This document shows, piece after piece, positions 7,832 to 15,572 of a DNA stretch of 32,004 nucleotides. A program made the position numbers and the translations under genes. The notes below the pieces were generated by a model. It did not search any database. It was not told where the DNA came from and saw nothing but the letters and a program-made list of their open reading frames with translations. Position 1 is the first letter of the stretch. Each line of letters begins with the position of its first letter. The stretch covers positions 1 to 32,004 of the forward strand of contig JAGVZK010000018.1 in assembly GCA_018302685.1 (NCBI GenBank). The letters are read 5' to 3'. Origin of the DNA: Candidatus Woesearchaeota archaeon (GTDB lineage Archaea; Nanobdellota; Nanobdellia; SCGC-AAA011-G17; GW2011-AR20).

Positions 7832-10750
7832 ATGTATAACTTCAGGAAAATAGAAAATAAATGGCAGAAGATATGGCAACAAAAAAAATCGTTTGAAACC
7901 GGAAAGTCTTCAAAGAAAAAGTTCTACATGCTTGAAATGTTCCCATATCCTTCGGCTTATGGCCTTCACATGGGCCATGCAAGGAATTACACCATAGGAG
8001 ATGTTCTTGCGAGATACAAGAGGATGACAGGCCTTAATGTTCTCTACTCAATGGGATACGACTCATTTGGATTGCCTGCAGAGAATGCGGCCATAAGGGA
8101 GGGGGTTCATCCTTTAGATTATACTAAAAAAGCGATTAAGAACTACATTAACCAGCAGAGATCGCTTGGATTGAGTTATGACTGGTCAAGAATGGTATGC
8201 ACTCACAAGCCCGACTATTATAAATGGGATCAGTGGATATTTCTCCAGTTTCTGAAAAAGGATTTGGCGTACAGGAAAAAGGCACTAGTGAATTTTTGCC
8301 CAAGATGCAACACCGTGCTGGCTAATGAACAGGTGGAAAATGGAAAATGCTGGCGTCATCATGATACAGAAGTTGAAATAAAAGATCTCGAACAGTGGTT
8401 CCTTAAAATAACAGAGTATGCAGACAAGCTCTACGATAGCCTTGATAAATTAAAATGGCCAGAGACTATTAAAGAAATGCAGAGGAATTGGATTAATCCC
8501 TCTGAAGGAACGCTGATTAAGTTTAAAGTGGATGATGAGTGCATTGAGGTGTTTACAACAAGGCCTGATACTCTTTATGGAGTTACTTTTATTACATTTG
8601 CTCCTGAGCATCCAAAAGTCTTAGAGCTGGTGAAGGGAACCAAATATGAAACTGATGTGAAGAAGTTCATAAATAAAATATTGCTGGAGGACAAGTCTGA
8701 AAGAACTGAAAAGGAAAAGGAAGGGATGTTTATAGGGAAGTATGCAATTCATCCACTGACAAAAGAAAAAATTCCGATTTTTATCGCTAATTTTGTTCTG
8801 CTGGAATATGGAACAGGAGTTGTGATGGGGGTTCCAGCCCATGATAAAAGAGATTATGAATTTGCTAAGAAATATGATCTTAAAATGATAACTGTTATAG
8901 CCCAAAACAAGCCAACCCGAAGTTATCTGGTGGGTGCGTCAGCAATCACGAATGAGGATTTGGAGAAAATAGGCATTAAAATCGTCAGAAGAAAGGACGA
9001 TGGAGATCGTGAAATAGAGATTCCAAAGCAAAGTGTCAAAAAGTATGAGAAGATGATAACTGATAAATTAACTCCCAACTTTTGGAATGAATATATTGGC
9101 GAGGAGATTGTTTTTATTTTCAAGCATAAGGATGGCAAAATTGAAAGACTTGTTCTTAATAAAGATACAGAAGAAAGGATAGACAAACTTGCGGCAGATT
9201 TTATTGGTGAAAACTGGAATAAAAAATGTGTGTGGAAATGGCTGTCTGAGAACAAATTTTATTCAGATTTAGTTACCCATGAGGAAGAAGGAATTTTGGT
9301 CAATTCAGAAGATTTCAACGGATTAACAAATAAAAAAGCAATAATTGAAATTACATCTCGTTTGAATTCTTACAATTTGGGGAATAAAACGATCCAGTAC
9401 CACCTGAGGGACTGGCTCATCTCAAGGCAGAGATATTGGGGCTGCCCTATCCCAATAATATACTGTGATAAGTGTGGAATTGTCCCAGTTCCCGAAAAGG
9501 ACCTGCCAGTTAAACTGCCGAAGAAAGTTGATTTCAAGTCAGGGGGGAATCCTCTGGCGACGAACAAGGAATTCACGAACGTCAAGTGCCCGAAGTGCAG
9601 GGGAAACGCAAGAAGGGAAACAGATACAATGGACACTTTCGTTGACTCTTCATGGTATTTCCTAAGATACACTGACAATAAAAACACCAAGGAAATATTC
9701 TCGCCGGAAAAGGCAAACTACTGGCTTCCGATTGATCAGTACATCGGAGGGAGAGAGCATGCAACCGGGCATCTGATCTATTTTAGGTTCTTCACAAAAT
9801 TCTTCAAAGATATAAAATTAATAAACTTTGATGAACCGGCATTGAGGCTGTTCACTCAGGGAGATGTGAACAAAAATGGAGTCAGGATGTCGAAGTCAAA
9901 GGGAAATGTTGTTGACCCGATGGATATGATAAATGAACACGGATCTGATTCGTTGAGGTTTTATCTGATGTTTGTATCATCGCCTGATTCAGTGTTTGAG
10001 TGGGATGACGGAGGAATAATATCAGTAAGCAATTTCCTGAACAAGCTTTATGATTTATCAAAGGCAAAGTGTGGAGGCAGGGAGAAAGATGGGATAGTCC
10101 TTTCGAAAATAAATTCTCTGATTGGGAGTGTAACTGAAAACATTGAAAATTTCAAGTACAACCGGGCGCTGATAGGGATAATGGAATTTACAAATTACCT
10201 GCATAAAAATAAGGATTATGTTTCACAGAAAGTCTTCAATGAGTCATATAAAGCCTTGCTGACTTTATCCCATCCTTTTGTCCCACACTTGACTTCGGAA
10301 TTAAACTGCGATTCAAAATGGCCAAGCCCAAATAGGAAATTAATTAACAATGAAATTGAATTCGAGGAGGAATTTTTATCCTCAACGATGAATGATATCC
10401 ACAAGATTATTAAATTAATAAAGAAAAAGCCGAATAGAATTAAATTATCAGTTTCAGAATTATGGAAGTATGATTTCTATAAAAGATTAAAGAGCGAAGC
10501 TTCAAAGGAATTCAAGGTTTTGATTGAAAAATTAATGACAAAGGAGCATGGAAAGGAAATTCCAAGAATAGTTCAGAATTATATTAAAAATCCAGGAAAG
10601 GTCCCTTTAGTGATCTTATCACAGATGAAAGAGCTTGAAATATTAAACTCAAATAAAAAAATGCTTGAAAAAGAGTTTGGCTGCGAGATTGAAATGGGAA
10701 AGAACGATTCAAAGGCCAATCCAGGAAAGGTTTCTATTTTAATTGAATAG
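7832..10750 (+). CDS. leuS: Leucyl-tRNA synthetase, bacterial type
   Basis: Class I synthetase charging tRNA-Leu. The HIGH motif is HMGH at residues 46-49 and the KMSKS motif is MSKS at 686-689. Zinc-ribbon cysteines occur near 150 (CPRCNTVL) and 550 (CDKCGIVPVP). A CP1 editing domain is present, with TTRPDTLYGVTF and GTGVVMGVPAHDKRDYEFA. These signatures, together with MFPYPSAYGLHMGHARNYTIGDV split across the N-terminus, are bacterial LeuRS, not the archaeal/eukaryotic type. An extra block inside the editing region (about residues 405-480, including NFWNEYIGEEIVFIFKHKDG) resembles an insertion I recall from Candidate Phyla Radiation LeuRS. At 972 residues it is longer than usual bacterial forms, consistent with the insert. 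Frame and key motifs are intact, so it is probably the working enzyme. Confidence 0.96.
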   Translation: MYNFRKIENKWQKIWQQKKSFETGKSSKKKFYMLEMFPYPSAYGLHMGHARNYTIGDVLARYKRMTGLNVLYSMGYDSFGLPAENAAIREGVHPLDYTKKAIKNYINQQRSLGLSYDWSRMVCTHKPDYYKWDQWIFLQFLKKDLAYRKKALVNFCPRCNTVLANEQVENGKCWRHHDTEVEIKDLEQWFLKITEYADKLYDSLDKLKWPETIKEMQRNWINPSEGTLIKFKVDDECIEVFTTRPDTLYGVTFITFAPEHPKVLELVKGTKYETDVKKFINKILLEDKSERTEKEKEGMFIGKYAIHPLTKEKIPIFIANFVLLEYGTGVVMGVPAHDKRDYEFAKKYDLKMITVIAQNKPTRSYLVGASAITNEDLEKIGIKIVRRKDDGDREIEIPKQSVKKYEKMITDKLTPNFWNEYIGEEIVFIFKHKDGKIERLVLNKDTEERIDKLAADFIGENWNKKCVWKWLSENKFYSDLVTHEEEGILVNSEDFNGLTNKKAIIEITSRLNSYNLGNKTIQYHLRDWLISRQRYWGCPIPIIYCDKCGIVPVPEKDLPVKLPKKVDFKSGGNPLATNKEFTNVKCPKCRGNARRETDTMDTFVDSSWYFLRYTDNKNTKEIFSPEKANYWLPIDQYIGGREHATGHLIYFRFFTKFFKDIKLINFDEPALRLFTQGDVNKNGVRMSKSKGNVVDPMDMINEHGSDSLRFYLMFVSSPDSVFEWDDGGIISVSNFLNKLYDLSKAKCGGREKDGIVLSKINSLIGSVTENIENFKYNRALIGIMEFTNYLHKNKDYVSQKVFNESYKALLTLSHPFVPHLTSELNCDSKWPSPNRKLINNEIEFEEEFLSSTMNDIHKIIKLIKKKPNRIKLSVSELWKYDFYKRLKSEASKEFKVLIEKLMTKEHGKEIPRIVQNYIKNPGKVPLVILSQMKELEILNSNKKMLEKEFGCEIEMGKNDSKANPGKVSILIE

Positions 10751-10751
10751 A

Positions 10752-11006
10752 TTATCTGCCGTTTTTGTACTCCCCCATGATTTTTTCGAATATTGGATAA
10801 TCTTCTATTTTTACAATCATATCGACAATAGTTTTCTCAGGCCGTCCTGTTCTTGCGCTGATGTATTTAATCACTGTTAAAAGCTCTTCATATCCCCCAA
10901 TTTGATTTATATACTCTTGAAATTTAGGATCGCCTGTTCCTTCAGCCCATCTTTCAAGAATTCCAGTGAGGCCTTTGTCTTCTAAATCGTGAGGTTTATT
11001 CTCCAT
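10752..11006 (-). CDS. Small hypothetical soluble protein
   Basis: An 84-residue acidic protein of unknown family with no membrane segment. It is predicted to be helical, with hydrophobic positions spaced through EYINQIGGYEELLTVIKYI and TIVDMIVKIEDYPIFEKIM. The ATG at 11006 is preceded by AGAGGA, a weak SD, about 5 nt upstream, with AT-rich promoter-like sequence at about 11025-11045. It is tail-to-tail with leuS, separated by 1 nt. The codon pattern looks coding, but I can give no function. Confidence 0.6.
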   Translation of the reverse strand: MENKPHDLEDKGLTGILERWAEGTGDPKFQEYINQIGGYEELLTVIKYISARTGRPEKTIVDMIVKIEDYPIFEKIMGEYKNGR

Positions 11007-11064
11007 ATTTTCCTCTAATGTTAAGCGTTAATAAACATTATTATATTCAAAGATACAGAACAAA

Positions 11065-11073
11065 TTTTATAAA
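11065..11073 (+). promoter_or_regulatory. TATA box upstream of 11095
   Basis: TTTTATAAA is centred 26 nt before the ATG at 11095, the leaderless spacing seen across the window. It argues that translation starts at 11095, even though the lipoprotein signal lies 70 codons downstream. Confidence 0.55.
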
Positions 11074-11094
11074 CAAAAGAATTTTTTCAAATTC

Positions 11095-11541
11095 ATGTTA
11101 ATCCAACCGTATGGCTCAGATGTAGCCAAGATAAGAAAGATTGTTGTAAACACCATGTCAAAAATTGACAAACTAATAAAGAATGAGGGTAATTATAAGA
11201 TTAAATTTCTTTTTATGAGCAAGGGCGACAGAGGAGATTTACAAAGAGTTGACGAAGGCAAAGATAGGAATTCCATTCCATATAAGGACGGTGTATCTGA
11301 AAAAATGAGAAAGATAATATTCCTGCTCTTGATGTTGGTTTTGATTGTTTCCTGCTCCAGCAATGATGAAAAATTAAAAGTCTGCCCTGATGCATGGTAT
11401 GACAACAGGATTCCCGCAATAAATCCTTCTGAAGAAACGCAGTATCTAATTGTCAATGGAGAAAGAGCGGAGATTTCAAATTACGATTTGGATTGGATAA
11501 GAGAGAACTGCGAAGTCAACGAGCCTATGGTTGTTTATTAA
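11095..11541 (+). CDS. Hypothetical protein with an internal lipoprotein signal
   Basis: Read from 11095 the product is 148 residues: 70 hydrophilic residues (MLIQPYGSDVAKIRKIVVNT...), then a perfect-looking lipoprotein signal starting at Met71 (MRKIIFLLLMLVLIVSCSS), then a 60-residue secreted part with two further cysteines. A start at ATG 11305 would give a normal 78-residue lipoprotein, but no good SD or TATA precedes it. The promoter at 11065-11073 fits a leaderless start at 11095. Possibilities are a fusion of two small genes, a type II membrane protein, or a leader ORF fused in frame. The family is not recognised. Confidence 0.5.
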   Translation: MLIQPYGSDVAKIRKIVVNTMSKIDKLIKNEGNYKIKFLFMSKGDRGDLQRVDEGKDRNSIPYKDGVSEKMRKIIFLLLMLVLIVSCSSNDEKLKVCPDAWYDNRIPAINPSEETQYLIVNGERAEISNYDLDWIRENCEVNEPMVVY

Positions 11542-11620
11542 TTTAATTTTTTTATCCCATACAGACTCTTTGTAAGCTCTTCATAGAAAGTATTAAATTC
11601 ATTTTGGAACAAGCATTCTT

Positions 11621-11800
11621 ATGGAAGATTCTCTTACGGAAATAGTCAAGGAAACTGGGATGATAGAGGCAAATAGTCTGTTGTCCAATAATCCTTTTCC
11701 AGACGAAGACTTTAAAAGAATCATAATTGAAGTGTTTTACATTGTAAGAGGAGAACGCTTAAGAGTCCAACGGGATCCTCTTAACTTTTATTCAGAATAA
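11621..11800 (+). CDS. Small hypothetical protein (59 residues)
   Basis: A short ORF, MEDSLTEIVKETGMIEANSL..., ends at TAA 11798-11800 and overlaps the 3' end of the convergent winged-helix gene by 20 nt. A TATA-like stretch, GTATTAAAT (about 11589-11597), is centred roughly 27 nt before the ATG, as for other leaderless genes here. The product is soluble, acidic in its first half and basic near RGERLRVQR. The family is not recognised. It could also be a chance ORF in an otherwise empty 240-nt gap. Confidence 0.4.
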   Translation: MEDSLTEIVKETGMIEANSLLSNNPFPDEDFKRIIIEVFYIVRGERLRVQRDPLNFYSE

Positions 11801-12407
11801 TAATATTCCCCCTTCCCTTCTTGATTTTCTTTATTTTCCCTTCTTTTTCGAGCTGGGTTATTATAAGGCTTATCTTGGACTCTGAAAGCAGGGAATTTTT
11901 CCTTATTTCTCTCTGGGTTATTCTTCTTCGGCTTTTTATCAGACTATAAATCTTATTGAGCTCTCCATCATCATCAGCGTAAAACTCCTCTTTTCTATGA
12001 AGCTTGTATAGGAGGAATATCAATCCAAAAAATATGATCCCAACTATGATGTACTTTAGCGTATTGTTATCATCCTCAATATTAGGGAATTCTTCAAGGT
12101 TTTCAATCTCAGGGAAAAGGAACAAATCGAGGCTGAACTCCCCATCGCTGATTATAGAAACATTTTCCATGACAACATAGTCTTCACCATCAAGCATGGC
12201 AGTAGTGGTTATTGTGTAGTCTCCATACGGAACATTGAAAAAATACTCCCCATATTTTGATATAACCCTTTGGGCAGGAACAGTGTTGATCTCCACCATG
12301 ACATTGTCAACTCTATTGAGCTCAAGGTCATATATCCTTCCCTGAATTATTGCCGCTGATGCATTAGGAATGACAAGCAAAAGCAGGATTATTGCCATAT
12401 ACTTCAT
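11781..12407 (-). CDS. Membrane-anchored winged-helix regulator with an extracellular domain
   Basis: A 208-residue protein built in four parts. There is a signal peptide (residues 1-18), then an extracellular beta domain of about 90 residues (IIQGRIYDLELNRVDNVMVEI... PYGDYTITTT) resembling carboxypeptidase regulatory-like/CNA-B folds. A single membrane helix follows (about 116-136), then a cytoplasmic winged helix (about 150-205; RRRITQREIRKNSLLSESKI... GKIKKIKKGRGNIIIL). Such one-component transmembrane regulators are common in archaea and could couple an envelope signal directly to a promoter. No target can be read from sequence. A TATA box sits about 28 nt upstream; the adjacent divergent genes at 12628-14093, which encode secreted proteins, are obvious candidate targets, but that is inference. 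Confidence 0.75.
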   Translation of the reverse strand: MKYMAIILLLLVIPNASAAIIQGRIYDLELNRVDNVMVEINTVPAQRVISKYGEYFFNVPYGDYTITTTAMLDGEDYVVMENVSIISDGEFSLDLFLFPEIENLEEFPNIEDDNNTLKYIIVGIIFFGLIFLLYKLHRKEEFYADDDGELNKIYSLIKSRRRITQREIRKNSLLSESKISLIITQLEKEGKIKKIKKGRGNIIILNKS

Positions 12408-12429
12408 AATTATGTTTTGTTCTTTTCAA

Positions 12430-12439
12430 TTATAAATTT
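12430..12439 (-). promoter_or_regulatory. TATA box of the winged-helix gene
   Basis: The minus strand reads AAATTTATAA, centred about 28 nt before the ATG at 12407. The 220-nt gap to the divergent gene at 12628 holds both promoters and no gene that I can see. Confidence 0.5.
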
Positions 12440-12566
12440 TGTCCTTGGTTGGGCCTGAAAGCTGCAGCCTTCATTACTCTAAACATCCTGATTATGCCCC
12501 CCTCAAATTCCCAAGATAAAGTATCATAAAGTTTTATCAAGCGTTGAAAGTATCCCAAAAGCAAGT

Positions 12567-12578
12567 ATTTTTATAAAC
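12567..12578 (+). promoter_or_regulatory. TATA box of the secreted-helical-protein operon
   Basis: ATTTTTATAAAC lies about 55 nt before the ATG at 12628. The resulting short leader carries a strong SD, GGAGGT at 12614-12619. Confidence 0.55.
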
Positions 12579-12627
12579 AAAAATGTTTTAGGAATAGGTA
12601 TCTCAAAAAGAATGGAGGTAAGAAAAG

Positions 12628-13905
12628 ATGAAAAAAATATTGGGAATCTTGGTTATGGTGACATTCCTGATCAGCATGATGCCATTGGGCTTTGCTGCTG
12701 AATCGGAGGATGTCTCAGTTGAGGCAAGAAAAAGCGTTATGATATCGGCTACAGTAAGGCTCGTGGATTACATAGACTCTGCAAAGGAAAGGATAGCAAG
12801 CTCATCATTGGAAGAGAATGAGAAGCAGGAGATCATAGGCAAGTTGGATGAAAAGAAGATGATTATCAAAAGCTATCAGGTGGAAATATCTGGTGTCCTG
12901 AGCAAAGACGAAGTCAAGGAAATGAAGGAAAAATTAAAGAATGAGATTTCACAGATGAAGCCTATAATTGAAGAGTCTACTGTCAAAATTCATAAGGACA
13001 GGATAAGCGAAATAACGTTGAAATTGAAGATACTCCTTGAAAAGCTTGAAAAGATAAAGATGGACTTGAGTGAAGAGGACAAGGACAAGGTGGAGAAGCT
13101 TGAATCATTGATAGACAAATCAAAGGACAGCCTTCAATCCGCAGAAAGAATGTATGAAAAGAACCCAAAGGATGTTGAAGAAGTTAAGGCTTTGCTGAAT
13201 GAAGCAACAAAAAGCATAAGGGAATGCTTTTCATTGATAGGGGAAATACTGTCTGACATGGAGGATGGTCTGCTCTTTGGCAATCTTGATAAGGCTAATG
13301 TTGAAGCCAGAAAGACAAGCATGGTAAGAATAGAAGAGGCCTATGGATCAATAGATCCAAGCGCTCGAAGGGTGAACAATGTGCAGAATATATATGTCTC
13401 AATTGGCGAAAGGTTCTCCCTTGTGGAGGATCAGTCTGCCAAACTCTCGCCTAGGGATGATGGGGAAAATGGCTTTGTGATTACAGTAAAGGATTTGAGT
13501 GAGGGTGAAGCGATTATAATCATAAATGGCGGAGAAAGGCAGGAGACCATTGTACAGGGAGACACTATTGCATTTGAAGAGCATACAATAGAATTAACTC
13601 AGGCAAGTGAAAATGAGGCTGTTTTCATGCTAGGTTATGGTGAGCCGGACGGCGAAGATGAGGATGAGTCTGAAGATGAGGATGAGTCTGAAGATGGAGA
13701 GGAGCTTACAGCAACGCTCTTGCCGGGAGAGATGTATCGTGGCGTTACTCTGATATCAGTTGATCTTGGCGGAAACTCATGCGTGGTTGAGTATGAAGGT
13801 GTGATAGAAGTCATCAACAGAGGCGAGTCCAGAAACGTTGGGGATATTGAAATAGAAGTAAAGAGTGTGTCAAGAACTCGTTGTGCTTTGGAGATTGAAG
13901 AATGA
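12628..13905 (+). CDS. Secreted helical (coiled-coil) protein with beta C-terminal region
   Basis: A 425-residue protein with a clear signal peptide (MKKILGILVMVTFLISMMPLGFAA). A long Lys/Glu-rich helical region (about 30-230) is followed by a beta-rich part and an acidic linker made of two copies of an 18-bp repeat (EDEDES units, about 343-354). The end is a second beta domain containing two cysteines (GGNSCVVEYEG... SRTRCALEIEE) that could form a disulfide. There is no C-terminal membrane helix. The ATG is fixed by GGAGGT 8 nt upstream. Its stop overlaps the next gene's ATG (ATGA), so the lipoprotein there is probably a partner. The family is not recognised; an envelope role is inferred. 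Confidence 0.75.
   Translation: MKKILGILVMVTFLISMMPLGFAAESEDVSVEARKSVMISATVRLVDYIDSAKERIASSSLEENEKQEIIGKLDEKKMIIKSYQVEISGVLSKDEVKEMKEKLKNEISQMKPIIEESTVKIHKDRISEITLKLKILLEKLEKIKMDLSEEDKDKVEKLESLIDKSKDSLQSAERMYEKNPKDVEEVKALLNEATKSIRECFSLIGEILSDMEDGLLFGNLDKANVEARKTSMVRIEEAYGSIDPSARRVNNVQNIYVSIGERFSLVEDQSAKLSPRDDGENGFVITVKDLSEGEAIIIINGGERQETIVQGDTIAFEEHTIELTQASENEAVFMLGYGEPDGEDEDESEDEDESEDGEELTATLLPGEMYRGVTLISVDLGGNSCVVEYEGVIEVINRGESRNVGDIEIEVKSVSRTRCALEIEE
13654..13689 (+). repeat. Two tandem copies of an 18-bp unit
   Basis: GAAGATGAGGATGAGTCT occurs twice back to back, at 13654-13671 and 13672-13689, and encodes the acidic EDEDES linker. Repeat number could vary in frame between strains. Confidence 0.9.
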
Positions 13906-14093
13906 GAAGGGTAATATCACTTATTTTTTTATTTTTTGTGGTAACTTTGATAACAGGTTGCAGCAACGAGATTGCAGGCGAGGCGGATGCAACTGACGTC
14001 AATATAGATGACATTGATATGGAAATAAATGAGCTGGATGACAGCTTGAATGATGAGTTGAACGAGATAGAAGGCGACATTGATTCAGCGTAA
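13902..14093 (+). CDS. Small acidic lipoprotein
   Basis: A 63-residue protein with a lipoprotein signal MRRVISLIFLFFVVTLITGC (lipobox ITGC, cysteine 20), followed by an extremely acidic 43-residue tail rich in Asp, Glu and Asn with regular Ile/Leu spacing (INELDDSLNDELNEIEGDID), suggesting a short amphipathic helix. The start overlaps the previous stop by 4 nt, so translation is likely coupled to the secreted helical protein. Function unknown; it may tether the upstream product to the membrane through its helix. Confidence 0.75.
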   Translation: MRRVISLIFLFFVVTLITGCSNEIAGEADATDVNIDDIDMEINELDDSLNDELNEIEGDIDSA

Positions 14094-14115
14094 AACCCTT
14101 TTTCTTTTTATTTGA

Positions 14116-14301
14116 TATCTTCATTGCCAATATACTGCAATAGCTCAGGAAGTACAAAAGCTAAAACTAATTGACAAGCTTGCTTCAAAAAGCAAACTTT
14201 CAATGCAGGAAATTGAAAATAAGTGTGGAATTTTCAGTTACGATAGGGATTTCAAAAAACAAAATGTCATAAAATTGTATGAATCTTCTGAATTGTCATA
14301 A
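14116..14301 (+). pseudogene. Remnant of a vapBC toxin-antitoxin pair
   Basis: One open frame without a usable start reads AQEVQKLKLIDKLASKSKLS, then MQEIENK, then CGIFSYDRDFKKQNVIKLYE and SSELS, ending at TAA 14299-14301. The first half resembles archaeal VapB-type antitoxins (pattern LxLxDxLxSKSKLTxxD). The second half looks like the C-terminus of a PIN-domain toxin, where SYDRDF carries the late conserved acidic residue. An internal deletion fusing the two ends of the operon would produce exactly this. The similarity is from memory of family patterns and has not been searched. It overlaps the end of the convergent Nre gene by 6 nt. Confidence 0.45.
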
Positions 14302-15453
14302 GAACTCTTTAAGTCCCTTCTGTTCCTTCACATAATTCAGCAGTCTGCTCTTCTTGAATACATGTCCAACATCAATTCTCGTTTTATTAAGGATGAAATT
14401 CCTCATGAAATCCAAGGCGCTCTCCCTTGAGTGAAAACTCACAGATTCATTGCCCATCGCCCTTCTCGCGCAGCTTCTCGTAACCCAGACGCCAAGGTTG
14501 GCCCAGTATTCCTCTGTTTCAAACCTTATTATGAACGCTCCAGCCTGTCTCTTGATTCTTCTCAGATATTCAAGAACAGAAAGCCTTACTGAATAGTACC
14601 CCCCTACTGAATTAGAGGCGTAATTCTTCCTTCCGAAGTAATCTTCAAAATCAGTGGATTCCCCCTTTATCTGCCCGTACATTACTCCGTATTCAAATAA
14701 CTCATAGCTGAATATTTCCGGAATCAGGAGAATGAAGTAATAATTTCCGAGATACTTGTCAAAGAACAGTATGTGTTCATTTATCTTCTCATAATTCTTT
14801 ATTTCTTTCATTATCTCTTTCCCTAGAATGTCATCAGTCGCCGTGATTCCCCATCTTGTTGGAACCAATTTTCTGTTTTTCTTCAATCCAAGCGATCCGA
14901 TTGTCAGCAGTTGCTGGAGGAAGCCTTCATCAAATCCATTGTTGTACAGGTAGTTTATTGCTTCATTTGCTTTCATATCAGTGTCAGAAACTACCTTGTC
15001 AACCTTTGTGTGTATCTTTGTGTTTTCAGTTATTCTTATGTTCTTTAATGGGGCTGACAATGATATTGGCTTTGTTATCCTGTCAAGCTCCTTGCTGTAT
15101 CTTGGTATCTTTTCAAGATTGATCTCAAGATCAGTTGGTTTTGAAGCCATCCCTATCTCCTGGCTTTTTTCTGTCAGCTTATTGCTCATTCTCACCCTTG
15201 TCGTGAATCTTGAGTTGATCAGCTGATTCCTCAATCCAAGTATCTGGTTTATTGAAAGGTTTAGGCTTGTCCATTCATTTGAATTGTTCAAAAGCTCAAC
15301 CTGCTTCAGCGGCTGGCTTGGGGACAGGATTCCCACGTTTACATTAGGATACTTTAGCTTTGATCCTATGAACACACTTGGGGGGGAGTTGGATAGAAAG
15401 TCCAATTCTTCTAACTTTCTTGTCTTGAAAAATTGGATATCATCTCTTCTCAT
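14296..15453 (-). CDS. nreA: Archaeal Nre-family DNA repair protein (COG1602)
   Basis: Archaea-specific protein linked experimentally in haloarchaea to DNA-damage repair and to PCNA binding. Family landmarks are FIGSKLKYPNVNVGILSPSQP near residue 30-50 (in two pieces: FIGSKLKYPNVN and VGILSPS) and the late RRIKRQAGAFIIRFETEEYW (about 305-325). The extreme C-terminus, QKGLKEFL, fits the PIP-box pattern Qxx[LIM]xxF-aromatic/aliphatic used to bind the sliding clamp. The N-terminal zinc motif found in some Nre proteins is absent. A TTG at 15465 is in frame, but the ATG at 15453 lies 26 nt from a TATA box and is preferred (385 residues). It is divergent from the zinc-ribbon gene. Confidence 0.88.
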   Translation of the reverse strand: MRRDDIQFFKTRKLEELDFLSNSPPSVFIGSKLKYPNVNVGILSPSQPLKQVELLNNSNEWTSLNLSINQILGLRNQLINSRFTTRVRMSNKLTEKSQEIGMASKPTDLEINLEKIPRYSKELDRITKPISLSAPLKNIRITENTKIHTKVDKVVSDTDMKANEAINYLYNNGFDEGFLQQLLTIGSLGLKKNRKLVPTRWGITATDDILGKEIMKEIKNYEKINEHILFFDKYLGNYYFILLIPEIFSYELFEYGVMYGQIKGESTDFEDYFGRKNYASNSVGGYYSVRLSVLEYLRRIKRQAGAFIIRFETEEYWANLGVWVTRSCARRAMGNESVSFHSRESALDFMRNFILNKTRIDVGHVFKKSRLLNYVKEQKGLKEFL

Positions 15454-15474
15454 TTTATCATACAAGGCTTTAAA

Positions 15475-15483
15475 GTATTTAAA
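15475..15483 (-). promoter_or_regulatory. TATA box of the Nre gene
   Basis: The minus strand reads TTTAAATAC, centred 26 nt before the ATG at 15453. This favours that start over the upstream TTG. Confidence 0.6.
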
Positions 15484-15542
15484 ATTAGTTGGGATGAATC
15501 CTAGTAAATTGGTTTAACACTCTCATGCAGCCTTCAATCAGG

Positions 15543-15550
15543 TTTATATA
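15543..15550 (+). promoter_or_regulatory. TATA box of the zinc-ribbon gene
   Basis: TTTATATA is centred 26 nt before the ATG at 15573 and forms a divergent pair with the Nre promoter 60 nt away. Confidence 0.6.
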
Positions 15551-15572
15551 CCCTTTTATTTTTAGTGTGCTT

